Shown here: piece after piece, positions 23,401 to 33,541 of the stretch
Layout of the letters: each line of letters opens with the position of its first letter
How positions within the stretch are numbered: position 1 is the first letter of the stretch
DNA from: Branchiostoma floridae
Taxonomy: Eukaryota > Chordata > Leptocardii > Amphioxiformes > Branchiostomatidae
Assembly (NCBI RefSeq): GCF_000003815.2
Contig: NC_049988.1
Span: 2,080,657-2,144,656, forward strand
Reading direction: 5' to 3'
Length of the DNA: 64,000 bases
The notes under the pieces: generated by a model
What the model saw: only the letters and a program-made list of their open reading frames with translations
What the model was told of the DNA's origin: nothing
Databases searched by the model: none
Position numbers and translations under genes: made by a program

Positions 23401-26400
23401 AGTCAAGCTGTTGTTTAAACATCTCATTAAATCTCCATCGCAACCGATCGGTGAGGTCGTAGACACGTTCACGAGGACTGAGTTCCAGCAAAGGGGCTCA
23501 CCTCATATACATTGTTTGTTTTGGGTGAAAGATGCACCAAAATTGGGTGTAAATTCTGAACAAGAGATCTGCTCATTTGTGGACAAATATGTGTGCTGTC
23601 AGCTGCCAAACCCAGAAACAGATAAGGAGTTATTTGACATAGTTAGCCAAGTTCAAATGCACCGAAAGGGTCATACATCATCTTGCAAGAAAGGTGGCAA
23701 GGTCTGTAGGTTCGGTTTCCCTAAACCGCCAGTGAAGCAGACATTTCTGTGCAGCCCTGTGCCCCAGCAGGACCTGACCGATGAAGAATCGGCATCCAAT
23801 GCTGAGAGGAAGAAGCAAGCCGAATCCAACCTGAAGAAGTTCTGGGATGTTTTGGACAAGAACAAAGAGCCAGAGAAGTGCTCTACTGACGACGTTCTCA
23901 GGGAGGCAAACCTCACCACTGCGCAGTTGTGTGACGCTTTGAACTTGATGGCAACTAGGAAGCAAGTATTCCTCAGACGTCAGCCAAAGGACATGTGGGT
24001 GAACAATTTCAATCCGCATCTGCTCCGTGCGTGGAATGGTAACATGGACATCCAATATATCTTCGATGCATACAGTTGTGTCAAGTACATTGTATCGTAC
24101 ATAAGCAAAGCAGAAAGAGAAATGGGAAAGCTGCTCAAAGAGGCTCAGAAAGAGGCAAGGGAAGGTAACGAAGATGTGGTTACAGAAATGAGAAAAGTTG
24201 GCAGTGCCTACCTTCACCATAGGGAAGTGAGTGCTCAGGAGGCGGTCTATCGGGTCTGTAGCCTGAAGTTGAAGGAGTGCTCAAGAGCAGTCACATTCAT
24301 ACCGACAGATGAGCAAGCCAATCGCTTGTCGAAACCTTTGGCAGAGATTCAAAGGCTTGCAAGTGAGGGAAACTGTGATGAAACAAGCATCTGGATGCCA
24401 AGCATTATGGATCGATACAAGGCAAGGCCACTGGAAGAACCCTTCCTATCAATGTGTGCTGCAGAGTTTGTCTCGGAATATCGCGTCGTTTCTTGTTCGG
24501 GCATGCAAGATGATGCCGAGCAGTCGTCCAGAGGAGCAGCAAAACATAACTTGAGGGATAATTTGGGGGTTGTTCAAAAGCGTACAAGATCTCAGCCTGC
24601 AGTCATCCGTTACGCTAAGTTTAACAAAATGAAAGAGCCAGAGCGATTCTACTTGACATTGCTCAAGTTGTACTTGCCACACTATCTTGACACACAGTTG
24701 AAACCACCACAGTATGCAAAGTATGAAGAATACTACTCTGATGGGTTTGCTCCTTTGTCAGAGGAGAGAGTTAATGTCATTGTGCATGGGAACAGGTGTA
24801 AATTTGAGCAAAATGTCGAGGAAATTGAGCAGGCTCGTAAAGACGTGGAAGACGGTAATCTAGATGACGCTTGGGCCCAGATCTTCCCCGAAGTGGAGCA
24901 AGAAAGACTCGAGTGCCTAGATAAGAGGGGAGAAAACGAGGGGAATGATGATGATGAAGGCACTGAGGACGACATTCCTGACCTAGCAACAACTGACAAA
25001 TCAAAAGAGAAAAGCTTTGCCATAGAGGCCTGCCAGAAGCAGATCTCAGAAGAAGCTGCGATCCCCATGATGCAGTCACTCAACCCAATGCAACAGAGGG
25101 TCTTCTATTTTGTACGGAAGTGGTGTATGGAGACTGCACAGGGAAAACGACCAGATCCCTTTCATATTTTTGTAACGGGTGGTGCGGGGACTGGAAAGAG
25201 CCATCTCATCAAATGCATATTCTATGAGGCTACCAAGTTACTGCAACAGACACAAGAAAACCCTGATAATGTCTCTGTCCTTCTTACTGCACCCACAGGA
25301 ACGGCTGCATTCAACATTGGGGGGAGCACGGTGCACCATGCGTTCCATCTGATGCGTGTCTCGAAGACGTATCAGCCGCTGTCTGAAAGTACCCTTAACA
25401 CATTGCGTGCGCAATATGAAAGCCTCAAAATTGTGATTGTAGATGAAGTGTCGATGATTGACAAAATGCTCATGTCTTATATTCATGGTAGGTTGAGTCA
25501 ACTGAAACAGTCAAGGTCAAGTGCAAACTTTGGAAATGTCAGCATCTTGGCAGTAGGCGACATGTATCAGATACCTCCAGTCAGGGGACAGAGTCTCTAC
25601 AAGGGAACAGATATTATTGACTTGTGGAATCCAATCTTTGAGGTTGTTGAACTTGAGGAAATCATGAGGCAGAAGGATGATGCTGCTTTTGCAAAGCTTT
25701 TGAATAGAATGAGAGTAAAGAAAAAAAAGGAGAAACTTTCAGATGAAGATGACAAAACTCTGTCGTCAAGGGTGCTGTGTCTTGACTTTGAATCAGATGA
25801 TTATCCTAAAGATGCACTTCACATCTTTTCCACCAAGAAAGCTGTGGGAGACCATAATGACAAGATGTTGAATCTCAGGTGTTCAGATATTAGATGTTTT
25901 GAAGCCTCTGATTTTGTCAAAGATCCCACCACAGGTTCGATGAAAAAACGAGATCTCGCTAAAGGGGGAAAAGATGATCTGCCCGATAGGGTCCAAGTTG
26001 GGGTAGGCGCTCGTGTCATGCTCTGTAGAAATGTCAATGTTAAGGACGGTCTTGTGAATGGTGCATTTGGAACAGTGACCGGTGTAACAGGTGGTCAGGA
26101 TTCAACTGTCTTTGTGCAGTTTGATAACCCAAAGATAGGTGCTCTTGAAAGGCAAAAAAGTGTGGTTCCTAGCAGTCTACCTGGCAATTCAGTGCCGATA
26201 CGTCAGATCGAGGACAACTTGAGTAACAAAAGTAAAGTTAAACGTTATCAGATTCCCCTCAAGCTAGCTTGGGCTTGTACGGTACACAAAGTACAGGGCA
26301 TGACTGTTCCCGAAGCGGTTGTCTCCATGAAAAATGTGTTTGCATCAGGTATGGCATATGTGGCGTTAAGCAGGGTATGTTCCTTAAGTGGTCTCCACAT

Positions 26401-27199
26401 CACGGACTATAAGCAGGAGTCAATCTACTGTGATGAGCATGTAGAGAAAGCAGTCAAAGAGATGATGCACTTGCAGTTTAGATCTGACCCGTTCAAAAAT
26501 GCCGATGACAGGTCTGAAAGCAATACGGTCTTGAAAATTGTCCATCACAATACTCAAAATCTAGTAAGTAACTTTGAAAGTCTAAAGTCTACCTGTCTGC
26601 TCAAAGCTGATATCATATGCTTGACCGAGACATGGTTATCGGAAGATGTGCAGGATTCTAAGGTGCAGCTAGAAAACTTTGATGTGTTTCGCAAAGACAG
26701 AACACATGTTTGTGAGGAAGAGTCTATGACTAGAAGTTCACCACATGGTGGAGTGGCAGTTTATGTCCGTAATGGATACAGCTGTTATGAAATACCCATT
26801 CCAGATGACATTAGCCTGGAATGTGTGGTTATGCTAATGTCTGTGGAGGACATAGAGATTCTCATTGTACCTGTTTACAGGCCACCTAGTGTGAAAAAAG
26901 ACACATTCATAGTCAATGTAGAGAAATTGATGCAGTACTTGTTGGCCACAGTGAAGCGAACAACCACAATCTTTCTTGGGGACTTTAATGAGAATTTGTT
27001 ATCAGGTGAAGACAACAAAAAGATACAGAAGTTCTTTGAGACAAACAATTTCGAACAGTTGGTGGAAGATCCTACAACCATGAAAGGAACTCTTATTGAC
27101 CATGTTTACATTGCACCACCATCATCAAATGTAAGCTGTGGGGTCATACAGACATTTTACAGTTACCATGATGCTGTGTATTGTACGCTGTATCGGTGA
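20473..27199 (+). CDS. Helentron replicase: OTU - Rep - PIF1-type helicase - endonuclease
   Basis: One open frame from the gap to TGA at 27,197-27,199; residue numbers count from the frame's first codon at 20,327, gap included. OTU cysteine protease: DGNCFYRA with Cys130, His254 in LDHFDV. Four 18-residue copies of DEHAQQKRDHERDKYHTV (21.32-21.54 kb). CxxC cluster (C450/C453, C508/C510/C511). Acidic 12-residue repeats QVNVEETIEEAG (22.46-22.67 kb). Helitron-like N domain from ~846, with the HUH motif GSPHIHC (His1060, His1062) and two tyrosines in VKYIVSYISK (Tyr1254, Tyr1258). SF1B/PIF1 helicase with Walker A GGAGTGKS (1618-1625) and Walker B DE (1706-1707). C-terminal AP-endonuclease-like domain with LTETW (Glu2101), YRPP, GDFN (Asp2219), IDHVYI and SYHD. 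Rep nicks and rejoins DNA and the helicase unwinds it for rolling-circle-type transposition; OTU and EN domains mark the Helentron group. All catalytic residues look present and there is no frameshift. The start codon is hidden; introns within the frame are not needed. Confidence 0.93.
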
Positions 27200-27273
27200 T
27201 GCTGCAATAAGCCATGAAAAAGGCATTGGATTAGAAAAATTCCTTCCTTTGTGATGTTGTGTATCATTATATA

Positions 27274-28140
27274 CACCAGCTCTGGCCTTGCATAGTCTGA
27301 TTGGTCGACCTCATTGTTGACCAAACATGGTATGTGAGGGGGAGGGGTAATGAAGTCGTGGACTCTTACCCGCTCCGCCCTTGCCAACCTCTTACCTCAT
27401 TGGTGGGTAAGGGGGCTCCTGGTAAAACAGGACCCCCCCTTACAAATCATTGGGGTTTGATGTTGGTAAGGGGGTTCCTGGTAATCATCACCAGCTCTGG
27501 TCTTGGTAACCCTGTTTGATCAAAGCTGAACAAACAGGGGATGCGAGAGAGAGGGGTACTGAAGTCGTGGACTCTTACCCGCTCCGCCCTTGCCAACGAC
27601 TCATCTCATTGGTGGGTAAGGGGCTCCTGGTAAAACAGGAACCCCCTTTACCAACCATTGGGGTTTGAATTGGTACGGGGGTTCCTGGTATCAGAAATCA
27701 TCGCCAGCTCTGGCCTTGCATACTCTGATTGGTCGACCTCATTGTTGAACAAACAGGGTATGCGAGGGGGAGGGGTACTGAAGTCGTGGACTCTTACCCG
27801 CTCCGCCCTTGCCAACCTCTTACCTCATTGGTGGGTAAGGGGGCTCCTGGTAAAACAGGAACCCCCTTTACCAACTATTGGGGTTTGGTGTTGGTAAGGG
27901 GGTTCCTGGTATCAGAAATCATCGCCAGCTGTGGCCTTGCATACTCTGATTGGTCGACCTCATTGTTGAACAAACAGGGTATGCGAGGGGGAGGGGTACT
28001 GAAGTCGTGGACTCTTACCCGCTCCGCCCTTGCCAACCTCTTACCTCATTGATGGGTAAGGGGGCTCCTGCTAAAACAGGAACCCCCTTTACCAACTATT
28101 GGGGTTTGGTGTTGGTAAGGGGGTTCCTGGTGTTACAGAC
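27274..28140. repeat. Four tandem ~215-221-bp repeats after the Helentron gene
   Basis: Each unit has CCAGCTCTGGCCTTGCATA, TCTGATTGGTCGACCTCATT, GAAGTCGTGGACTCTTACCC, GCTCCGCCCTTGCCAAC and GGGGGCTCCTGGTAAAACAG. Starts are at about 27,276, 27,488, 27,706 and 27,927 (the last two are 221 bp apart). The ACCAGGAACCCCC/GGGGGTTCCTGGT stretches pair with one another, so the RNA would be highly structured. Confidence 0.85.
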
Positions 28141-28740
28141 TAACGAAGGAAGGGAAGAGAACTCCCCTGTGATTGGGTTTGAAGAAGGAAAAAGATGTCC
28201 CCCTGTGATAGGGGTTGAGGAAAGAAAACTTTCCCTTTTTGTTGGGTTAGATGAGGAAAAAGAGGAAAAAATGTAAATCAAATGCACGACAATTTCTATA
28301 AGCACATTTGACAATAAGCTTATCTATTTTTTTCTTTTCCTTTAGGAGACCATTCCTCTGGGCATTGGAAAAAGAGGAAGGAAACAGAACTCTTCCCTGT
28401 GATTAGGGTAGAGAAAAGGCAGTGAGCTCCCCCGTGATTGGGGGAGAGGAAGGAAACAGAACTCTTCCCTGTGATTAGGGTAGAGAAAAGGCAATGAGCT
28501 ACCCCGTGATTAGGGTAGAAAAAGTAAACTGCTCCCCGTGCTTGGGGTAGGGGAAGGAATTTGAAACAGAAGTCTTTCCCTAGAGAAAAGGCAAAGAGCT
28601 TCCCCTTGATTGAGGTAGAAAGGAACAAGAGGTACCCTTGATTCGGGTAGAGGAAAGAAAAATAGCTCTCCCCGTGATTGGGGTTGAGGAAGGAGAAAGG
28701 GCTCTCCCCTGTGAGTGGGGCTGAGGAAGAGAAATAATGA
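28141..28740. repeat. Minisatellite of ~35-bp hairpin-forming units
   Basis: About 14 degenerate units with the core CTCCCCTGTGATTGGGGTTG and an A/G-rich spacer (GAGGAAGGAAA). The CCCC...GGGG arms within each unit are complementary around GTGATT, so each unit can fold by itself. Units and spacers are unequal and no cas-like gene is near, so this is not a CRISPR array. Confidence 0.8.
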
Positions 28741-29051
28741 GAGAAAAATCTGTTAAATGGAATGCACAATTGTAGCAATAAGCCAATTATCTAATCTCTA
28801 TCTGTGGTCATTTTATTATAATTTTTCCTAATATTATATTATATTATATATGTTCTGTTTTGTAATGTTGTATGTGTGCACATTATCAGTAACTATGTAG
28901 CGTTTTTAAGACTTATGTTCACCATCACAAACATTGTTTTGATATGGGTTCTAGATGTATAGTTTTGAAGTTTGATTGATGTTTTGTCAAATTTTAATTA
29001 CTATTCTATTAACATATATTATGTTCTCCTTTGTTTTTAACTTTTATTTTT

Positions 29052-29205
29052 CCCTCACCGGGATGCCCAAACATTGGCTCCCGATCCTTCCGCCTTGTCG
29101 TGGTGTGAGGGCCCGAATGTACCAATTTCCTGGGGTAGGTGCATCACTCCTACTCTGTAACCTCGAATGAGGGGTTGGAAATTGGAAGTCGCTAAAGGGA
29201 GGATC
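29052..29205 (+). ncRNA. HDV-like (delta-type) self-cleaving ribozyme candidate
   Basis: The nested double-pseudoknot order is complete. P1 CCCTCAC (29,052-29,058) pairs with GTGAGGG (29,105-29,111), a perfect 7 bp. P2 GATCCTTCC (29,083-29,091) pairs with GGGAGGATC (29,197-29,205), 9 bp with one G-U. P3 GCC (29,092-29,094) pairs with GGT (29,102-29,104) around loop TTGTCGT. P4 CCAATTTCC (29,122-29,130) pairs with GGAAATTGG (29,177-29,185), a perfect 9 bp with inner stems. J4/2 is AAGTCGCTAAA, with C29,192 at the place of the active-site cytosine and CTAA directly before P2'. A possible P1.1 pairs CG (29,099-29,100) with CG (29,114-29,115). Self-cleavage would occur just 5' of 29,052. J1/2 is long (24 nt), as in retroelement-associated members. 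Such ribozymes have been described in lancelets (recalled, not checked). It lies inside the autonomous Helentron, 1.85 kb after its gene. Confidence 0.75.
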
Positions 29206-29209
29206 ACGA

Positions 29210-30040
29210 GTCTAGCCTATCAAGGCCCTGCTAGCCATAGGTTTGGACTTTTTATATCTTGAAAGCACTTTGCATATAGTTCATTGCACAGCTGTATTAT
29301 TGTCAGTGATCATTTTTTTTTCCTTTCCTTTTCAAGCGTCAAGCAGTCAAAAGATCATGCTGGAACACATAGCAGGTAAGCTTTTGACAAGATGGAAAAA
29401 TAATTGTTTTGCGTTGAAACTTGATTACAAATGTAAAATAGTTTTTAGTTAACACCAAAGTGTACTCGTGTGGTATGTTTTTGTCACTTTAGAGTGACTA
29501 ACTTTGTCAAAATCAGAATGTTTTTGCTTGACTTAAATACCAAATCTCCTGTTTCTGTCCTCCAGATGGGACCCAACTAGAGAAAGAAAAGCCGCACTAG
29601 GCCTAGGGAAGAACCAGTCAAACCTGATCTCAGCCAGCTGCAGAAGGACATGGCAGATAGCAGCCAGCTTTGCAAAGTTTTGAAGAAGTTGTTTAAGTTT
29701 CAAGTAAAGATTTAAAGTGTATATTATTTCATCTTGCATCATTTTTTCGATTCTCTTTGTATTTGCATTTTTGTATTTATAACAGGTAACAAAATTGCAA
29801 GACAAGTACAAGGTTTCAAAAATTGTTTAATTAAAGCTGTCAAGAAGATTCAATAGTGTACATGACTTATGCTTGCATCTTTCTTTTTTGTTACTTAGAT
29901 TGTGAGAGTGTGTGTAGAGTTAATCATTTTCAACTTTATCCTTGTAGGGCTAAGAACATCTAAACTACTCAGTCAATGTGACTCTGCATTGTCTCTACAA
30001 ACTTGTGAATCGTCGAATGCAAGTAATCACATTCCATTTT
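29210..30040. other. 3' part of the autonomous Helentron, no gene recognised
   Basis: AT-rich. It has good splice-like signals (CCTTTTCAAG|CGTC at 29,334, ACATAGCAG|GTAAGC at 29,374, CTCCAG|ATGGG at 29,565), so a spliced 3' UTR or a small exon of a longer transcript is possible. No retrotransposon frame follows the ribozyme. Confidence 0.4.
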
Positions 30041-30061
30041 GCTTGGATTGCAATATGCTGT

Positions 30062-30093
30062 ATTTGCTCGCGAGCAAATGTCGGCCTTTCTAG
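30062..30093 (+). other. Helentron 3' terminus: 18-nt palindrome plus CTAG
   Basis: ATTTGCTCGCGAGCAAAT (30,062-30,079), spacer GTCGGCCTTT, CTAG (30,090-30,093), followed by T. A hairpin ~10 nt before the end is the expected 3' terminator-type signal of Helitron-class elements. Confidence 0.8.
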
Positions 30094-30109
30094 TTTTTCC
30101 TTTGTCTCT

Positions 30110-31240
30110 TCTTCTCCTGTCAAATCTTCAAATCCCTTCTACTTTTTCATTTTTTGGCCAAATGAGCTGAAATTTGGCATGGAGGTAGAGATAGCAAATA
30201 ACCCCAGACGTTTTTTTCACTTTTTTGATAGAGGCCTTAGAATTTATGATATTTAGGGTTTTTGGTCATTTTTAGACAAAATATGTATATTTTGGGTCCC
30301 TGTGCCCTAGTATTACAAGCTAATGACATGAAATTTGGTACAGAGGTGCATTGGACATATGAGCATAGAAAACCATCAAAACTTTCTTCGTAGATTACTT
30401 CAAAAATGAGTTATTTTAGGTTTTTGGCCATTTTTGACTAAAAATGTCTATTTTTGGCTCCTATGCCCTTGTATTAAAACTAAATGACCTGAAAGTTGGG
30501 ACATAGGTGCATTTGACATATGACCACAGAACCCCATCAATGCTTTTTTCATTGTTTACTCCAAAAATGAGTTACTTTAGGGTTTTTGGCCATTTTTGAC
30601 TAAAAATGTATATTTTTTGCTCCTATGCCCTTGTATAGAAACCAAATGACCTGAAAGTTGGTACATAGGTGCGTTTCACATATGACCACAGAACCCCATC
30701 AACGCTTTTTTCATTGTTTACTCCAAAAATAAGTTATTTTAGGTTTTTTGGCCATTTTTTACTAAAAATGTATATTTATTGCTCCTATGCCCTTGTATAG
30801 AAACCAAATGACCTGAAATTTGGTACAGAGGTGCATTGAACATATGCTCACAGGACCCCATTGACACTTTCTTCATAGATCACTTCAGAAATTAGTTATT
30901 TGGGGGTTTTCAGTCATTTTTGACTAAAAATGTATATTTTTGGCTTCTATGCCCTTGTATGTAAACCAAATGACCTGAAATTTGGTACAAAGGTAAATTG
31001 GACATATGACAACAGGGCCCCAACAACACTTTCTTCATAGAGCACTTATGAAATGAGTTATTTTGCGATTTTTAGCCATTTTTAACTAAAAAATGTATAT
31101 TTTTGGCTCCTATGCCCTTATATTGAAACCAAATGACCTAAACTTCGGCATGAAGGTGTGTAGGACAAGTGCCCACAGTACTTCCTTTTCCCTTTGAGCA
31201 AACATTACTTCAAGTTGTTGAATTTTGGGATTTTTTCAAG
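30110..31240 (+). repeat. ~160-bp tandem monomers, plus-strand block 2
   Basis: The same monomer family as block 1 (GACCTGAAATTTGGTACA etc.) ends in the right-end hairpin and CTAG at 31,295-31,298. It continues the interior of a type B element interrupted by the copy ending at 30,093. Confidence 0.85.
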
Positions 31241-31996
31241 GATGAAGATGGATTGCAATATGCTGTATTTGCTCCTAAGCAAATGTCGGCCTTTCTAGTG
31301 TTTCTTCTTTCTTCTTCTTTCTTTCTTTCTTTCTTTCTCCTGTCAAATCTTCAGAACACGGTATCTCCGTTGTTCCTGAACCGAATGACTTGAAATTTGG
31401 CACAAGGGTAGAGTGGGCCAATACCCTCGGACGTTTTTTTCATTTTTTTCATATCTGTCTCTTAAATGATTTTATTAAGGTTTTTTGGTCATCTTAAGAC
31501 CAAAACTGTATATTTTGGCCCCCTGTACCCTGGTATTATAACCGAATGAGCTGAAATTTGGCACAGATGTGCCTTGATGATTCCCCCATATAAATTCAAT
31601 ATCACTTTTGGTGTACAATATAACGAAATGCTTATTTTTGCGATTTTTTGGTCATTTTTTTTACCAAAAAAGGACACTTTTGGCTCCTGTACCCTGGTTT
31701 TAGAACCGGATGACCTGAAATTTAGTTTAGAGGTGCCCTAGACATATGCGCACATGGATTCATTAACACTTGAGGCATACAGTACAACAAAATGCTTAAT
31801 TTTGCGATTATTTGGCCATTTTATGACCAAAAACGTACACTTTTGGCTCCTGTGCTCTGGTTGTAAAACTAAATGACCTAAATTTTGGTAAAAGGGTGCA
31901 CTAGATATTTATTCAAATGACACATGTATAATTTTTGGCATAAACCACTTCAAAATGATATATTTGGGGATTTTTTGTCATTTTCCAATAGCCAGA

Positions 31997-32026
31997 GGGG
32001 TCAATGACCTTAAGGTCGTTGACCCC
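31997..32026. repeat. 30-nt near-perfect palindrome
   Basis: GGGGTCAATGACCTT faces AAGGTCGTTGACCCC with one mismatch. It lies in the type A Helentron between its monomer block and the 120-bp repeats. Confidence 0.85.
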
Positions 32027-32139
32027 CCACCTGCAGATTACACCTACTGGCATGTATGTCTATTTAATCTAATTAGATAGGTAACCAATCACTTAGCCTG
32101 AATCTATATCCTAAAGAGGGGGGGTGGGAGCCAATCAGC

Positions 32140-32890
32140 GAGCCCGGTGTTATCTGGAAGAGTCCATTCTTACACGGAGGGGTTCATTTTTTTTAAATTC
32201 TTAATTGGACTGGTGAAGCCTTTCAGTGGGTGTATTTTTGGACAGGTCTATTTTGCAATTTTACAGAAGGTGTACTGGAAGAGTCTATTCTCGCACAGAG
32301 GGGGGATTTTTTTAAAATTCATTTTTGGACTTTGGTGACTACAAGTTTGTCAAAGTCTTTCAGTAGGGTTATTTTTGGACTGGTCAAATTTGCAATTTTA
32401 CATGGGTGTGCTGGAAGAGTCCATTCTTGCATGGAGGGGGGCTTTTTTAAAAATACATATTTTGGACTTTAGTGATTATGTCAAAGTCCTATTTTAGCGG
32501 ATGTATTTTTGGACAGCTCTACTTTACATGGAAGAGTCCATTTTTGCACACGGAAGGGGGATTTTTTCAAATTCAGTTTTGGACGGGTGATGATTCAAAA
32601 TTCAATTTTTAGTGGAAGTGTTTTTAGACTGGTCTATTATACCTTTTCATGCACTGGTACCTTTTTTTGCTAAATTTAATGTTGGATTTGGTTTCTTATT
32701 CAAAAGGCCAGGGTTTCAGTGGGAGTATTTCTGGACTGGTCTATTGTGCGAATTCACATAGGGTACACTGGAGTCCATTCTTGAACGGGGGAAGTTTGTA
32801 AGATTCATTTTTGGGTTAAACCATCATTAGTAAAAGTGATTTTTCAAATGGGTGATTTTGAAATAGTCTATTGTTGCATGGGGAGGGAGA
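32140..32890 (+). repeat. Degenerate ~120-130-bp tandem repeats of the type A element
   Basis: CTGGAAGAGTCCATTCTTGC-like phrases followed by GGAGGGGGG and ATTTTTTTAAA recur at about 32,150, 32,275, 32,408, 32,528, 32,765 and 32,862. The last unit runs into the right end of the outer element; a similar last unit (GGAACAGTCCAATGTTGCG) precedes the right end at 47.2 kb. Confidence 0.75.
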
Positions 32891-33168
32891 TGGCTGAAAT
32901 GTGCTGTATTTGCTCTCAAGCAAATGTCGGCCTTTCTAGTTCATAACGCTTTTCTGACAAAAGAAACAAAACGTTTAGATAATAATGACAAAGGTTTACT
33001 AATATATGATTAATCAAGTCAAAGTATACTGATGCATGATTAAGTAATCAAACGCATAACAAATATCATATTTCATATATGCATGAGATAAGGGTAATTA
33101 TCATATAGCCAGATGGAGTTGGCCAATCAGAGGCCCCCATTTCCCATGGGTTATCAGGCAGTAACCTC

Positions 33169-33204
33169 AAAAGTGGTCGGTTATTAGAATAACCGACCAC
33201 TTTT
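33169..33204. repeat. 16-bp perfect inverted repeat with 4-nt loop
   Basis: AAAAGTGGTCGGTTAT-TAGA-ATAACCGACCACTTTT. It lies in the arm-1 flank and is not seen in the corresponding arm-2 sequence, so it may be the remnant of a small insertion. Confidence 0.85.
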
Positions 33205-33441
33205 TGGACCGCACCATTATACAGGGGACAGTCATGAATTTTTTTTGTACTGTTGTTTGTGTGTAAACCATGCATAACTGTCAAAAATATCATGATTGAT
33301 TGGTTATGTTAATTAGGGCTCCACATGGGGAATATAGGGATACTTGAAAAGGAATTATGCTGATTTTACACATTTTCATTATGGCTTTCTAACGTGATTA
33401 AGCCGGTACCTTCCTAAATCACTTCGTATATACGTACTTTG

Positions 33442-33541
33442 NNNNNNNNNNNNNNNNNNNNNNNNNNNNNNNNNNNNNNNNNNNNNNNNNNNNNNNNNNN
33501 NNNNNNNNNNNNNNNNNNNNNNNNNNNNNNNNNNNNNNNNN
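33442..33541. other. Assembly gap (100 N)
   Basis: A run of exactly 100 N, probably a gap of unknown true size. Confidence 1.

Larger units (their letters stand above)
15944..30093 (+). mobile_element. Candidate autonomous Helentron carrying the OTU-Rep-Hel-EN gene
   Basis: The left end TATATTGCAATCCATAC (15,944) is followed, after a nested 1.08-kb copy (15,986-17,068), by the usual TTTCTTCTTC-TCCTGTCAAAT leader and ~160-bp monomers to 17,480. Unique DNA follows with the large gene (20.47-27.20 kb), tandem repeats and a ribozyme fold. The right end is GGATTGCAATATGCTGT, then a perfect 18-nt palindrome ATTTGCTCGCGAGCAAAT (30,062-30,079), then GTCGGCCTTTCTAG (30,093) and T. Pairing this left end with this right end is inferred from bracket order. 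Net length without the nested copy is ~13.1 kb, reasonable for an autonomous Helentron. Confidence 0.6.
14611..31298 (+). mobile_element. Nested Helentron stack with type B ends (TATATTGCAATCC...CTAG)
   Basis: Type B left ends (ATATTGCAATCCATAC + inverted copy) start at 14,611, ~14,652, 14,706, 15,944 and 15,986. Type B right ends (GGATTGCAATATGCTGTATT, hairpin, CTAG) finish at 15,942, 17,068, 30,093 and 31,298. The sequence before 14,611 (CGTAAT) and after 31,299 (GTTTCTT) joins exactly as in the unbroken type A element at 45,378 (GTAATGTTTCTT). This shows that the stack was inserted into the type A element. Left ends outnumber right ends by one, so one element is incomplete. Confidence 0.7.
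14562..32940 (+). mobile_element. Outer Helentron-type element (type A ends) carrying a nested stack
   Basis: The left end is TATATTTCAGCCATACC (14,562). The right end has the inverted partner ATGGCTGAAA, the hairpin TTTGCTctcAAGCAAA, then GTCGGCCTTTCTAG at 32,926-32,939. The arm-2 paralogue reads through this point as ATTAATTCATAA (reverse strand of 55,681-55,692), so the whole block is a single insertion between two T residues. The element's own DNA is only ~1.7 kb (14,562-14,610 plus 31,300-32,940); the rest entered later. An asymmetric inverted repeat (terminal on the left, internal to the hairpin on the right) is a hallmark of the Helentron/Helitron2 group. Confidence 0.75.

Noticed and set aside
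28141-28740. CRISPR-like regularly spaced hairpin repeats
   Set aside because: Units are degenerate, spacers are not unique, there are no cas genes, and the host is eukaryotic; it is a minisatellite.
14562-32940. Interpretation of the flanking segments (13.96-14.56, 32.94-34.45, 54.5-56.26 kb) as copies of one more transposon
   Set aside because: Their order and orientation follow the GPCR duplication exactly and continue from the gene's 3' end, so paralogous flank is the simpler reading.
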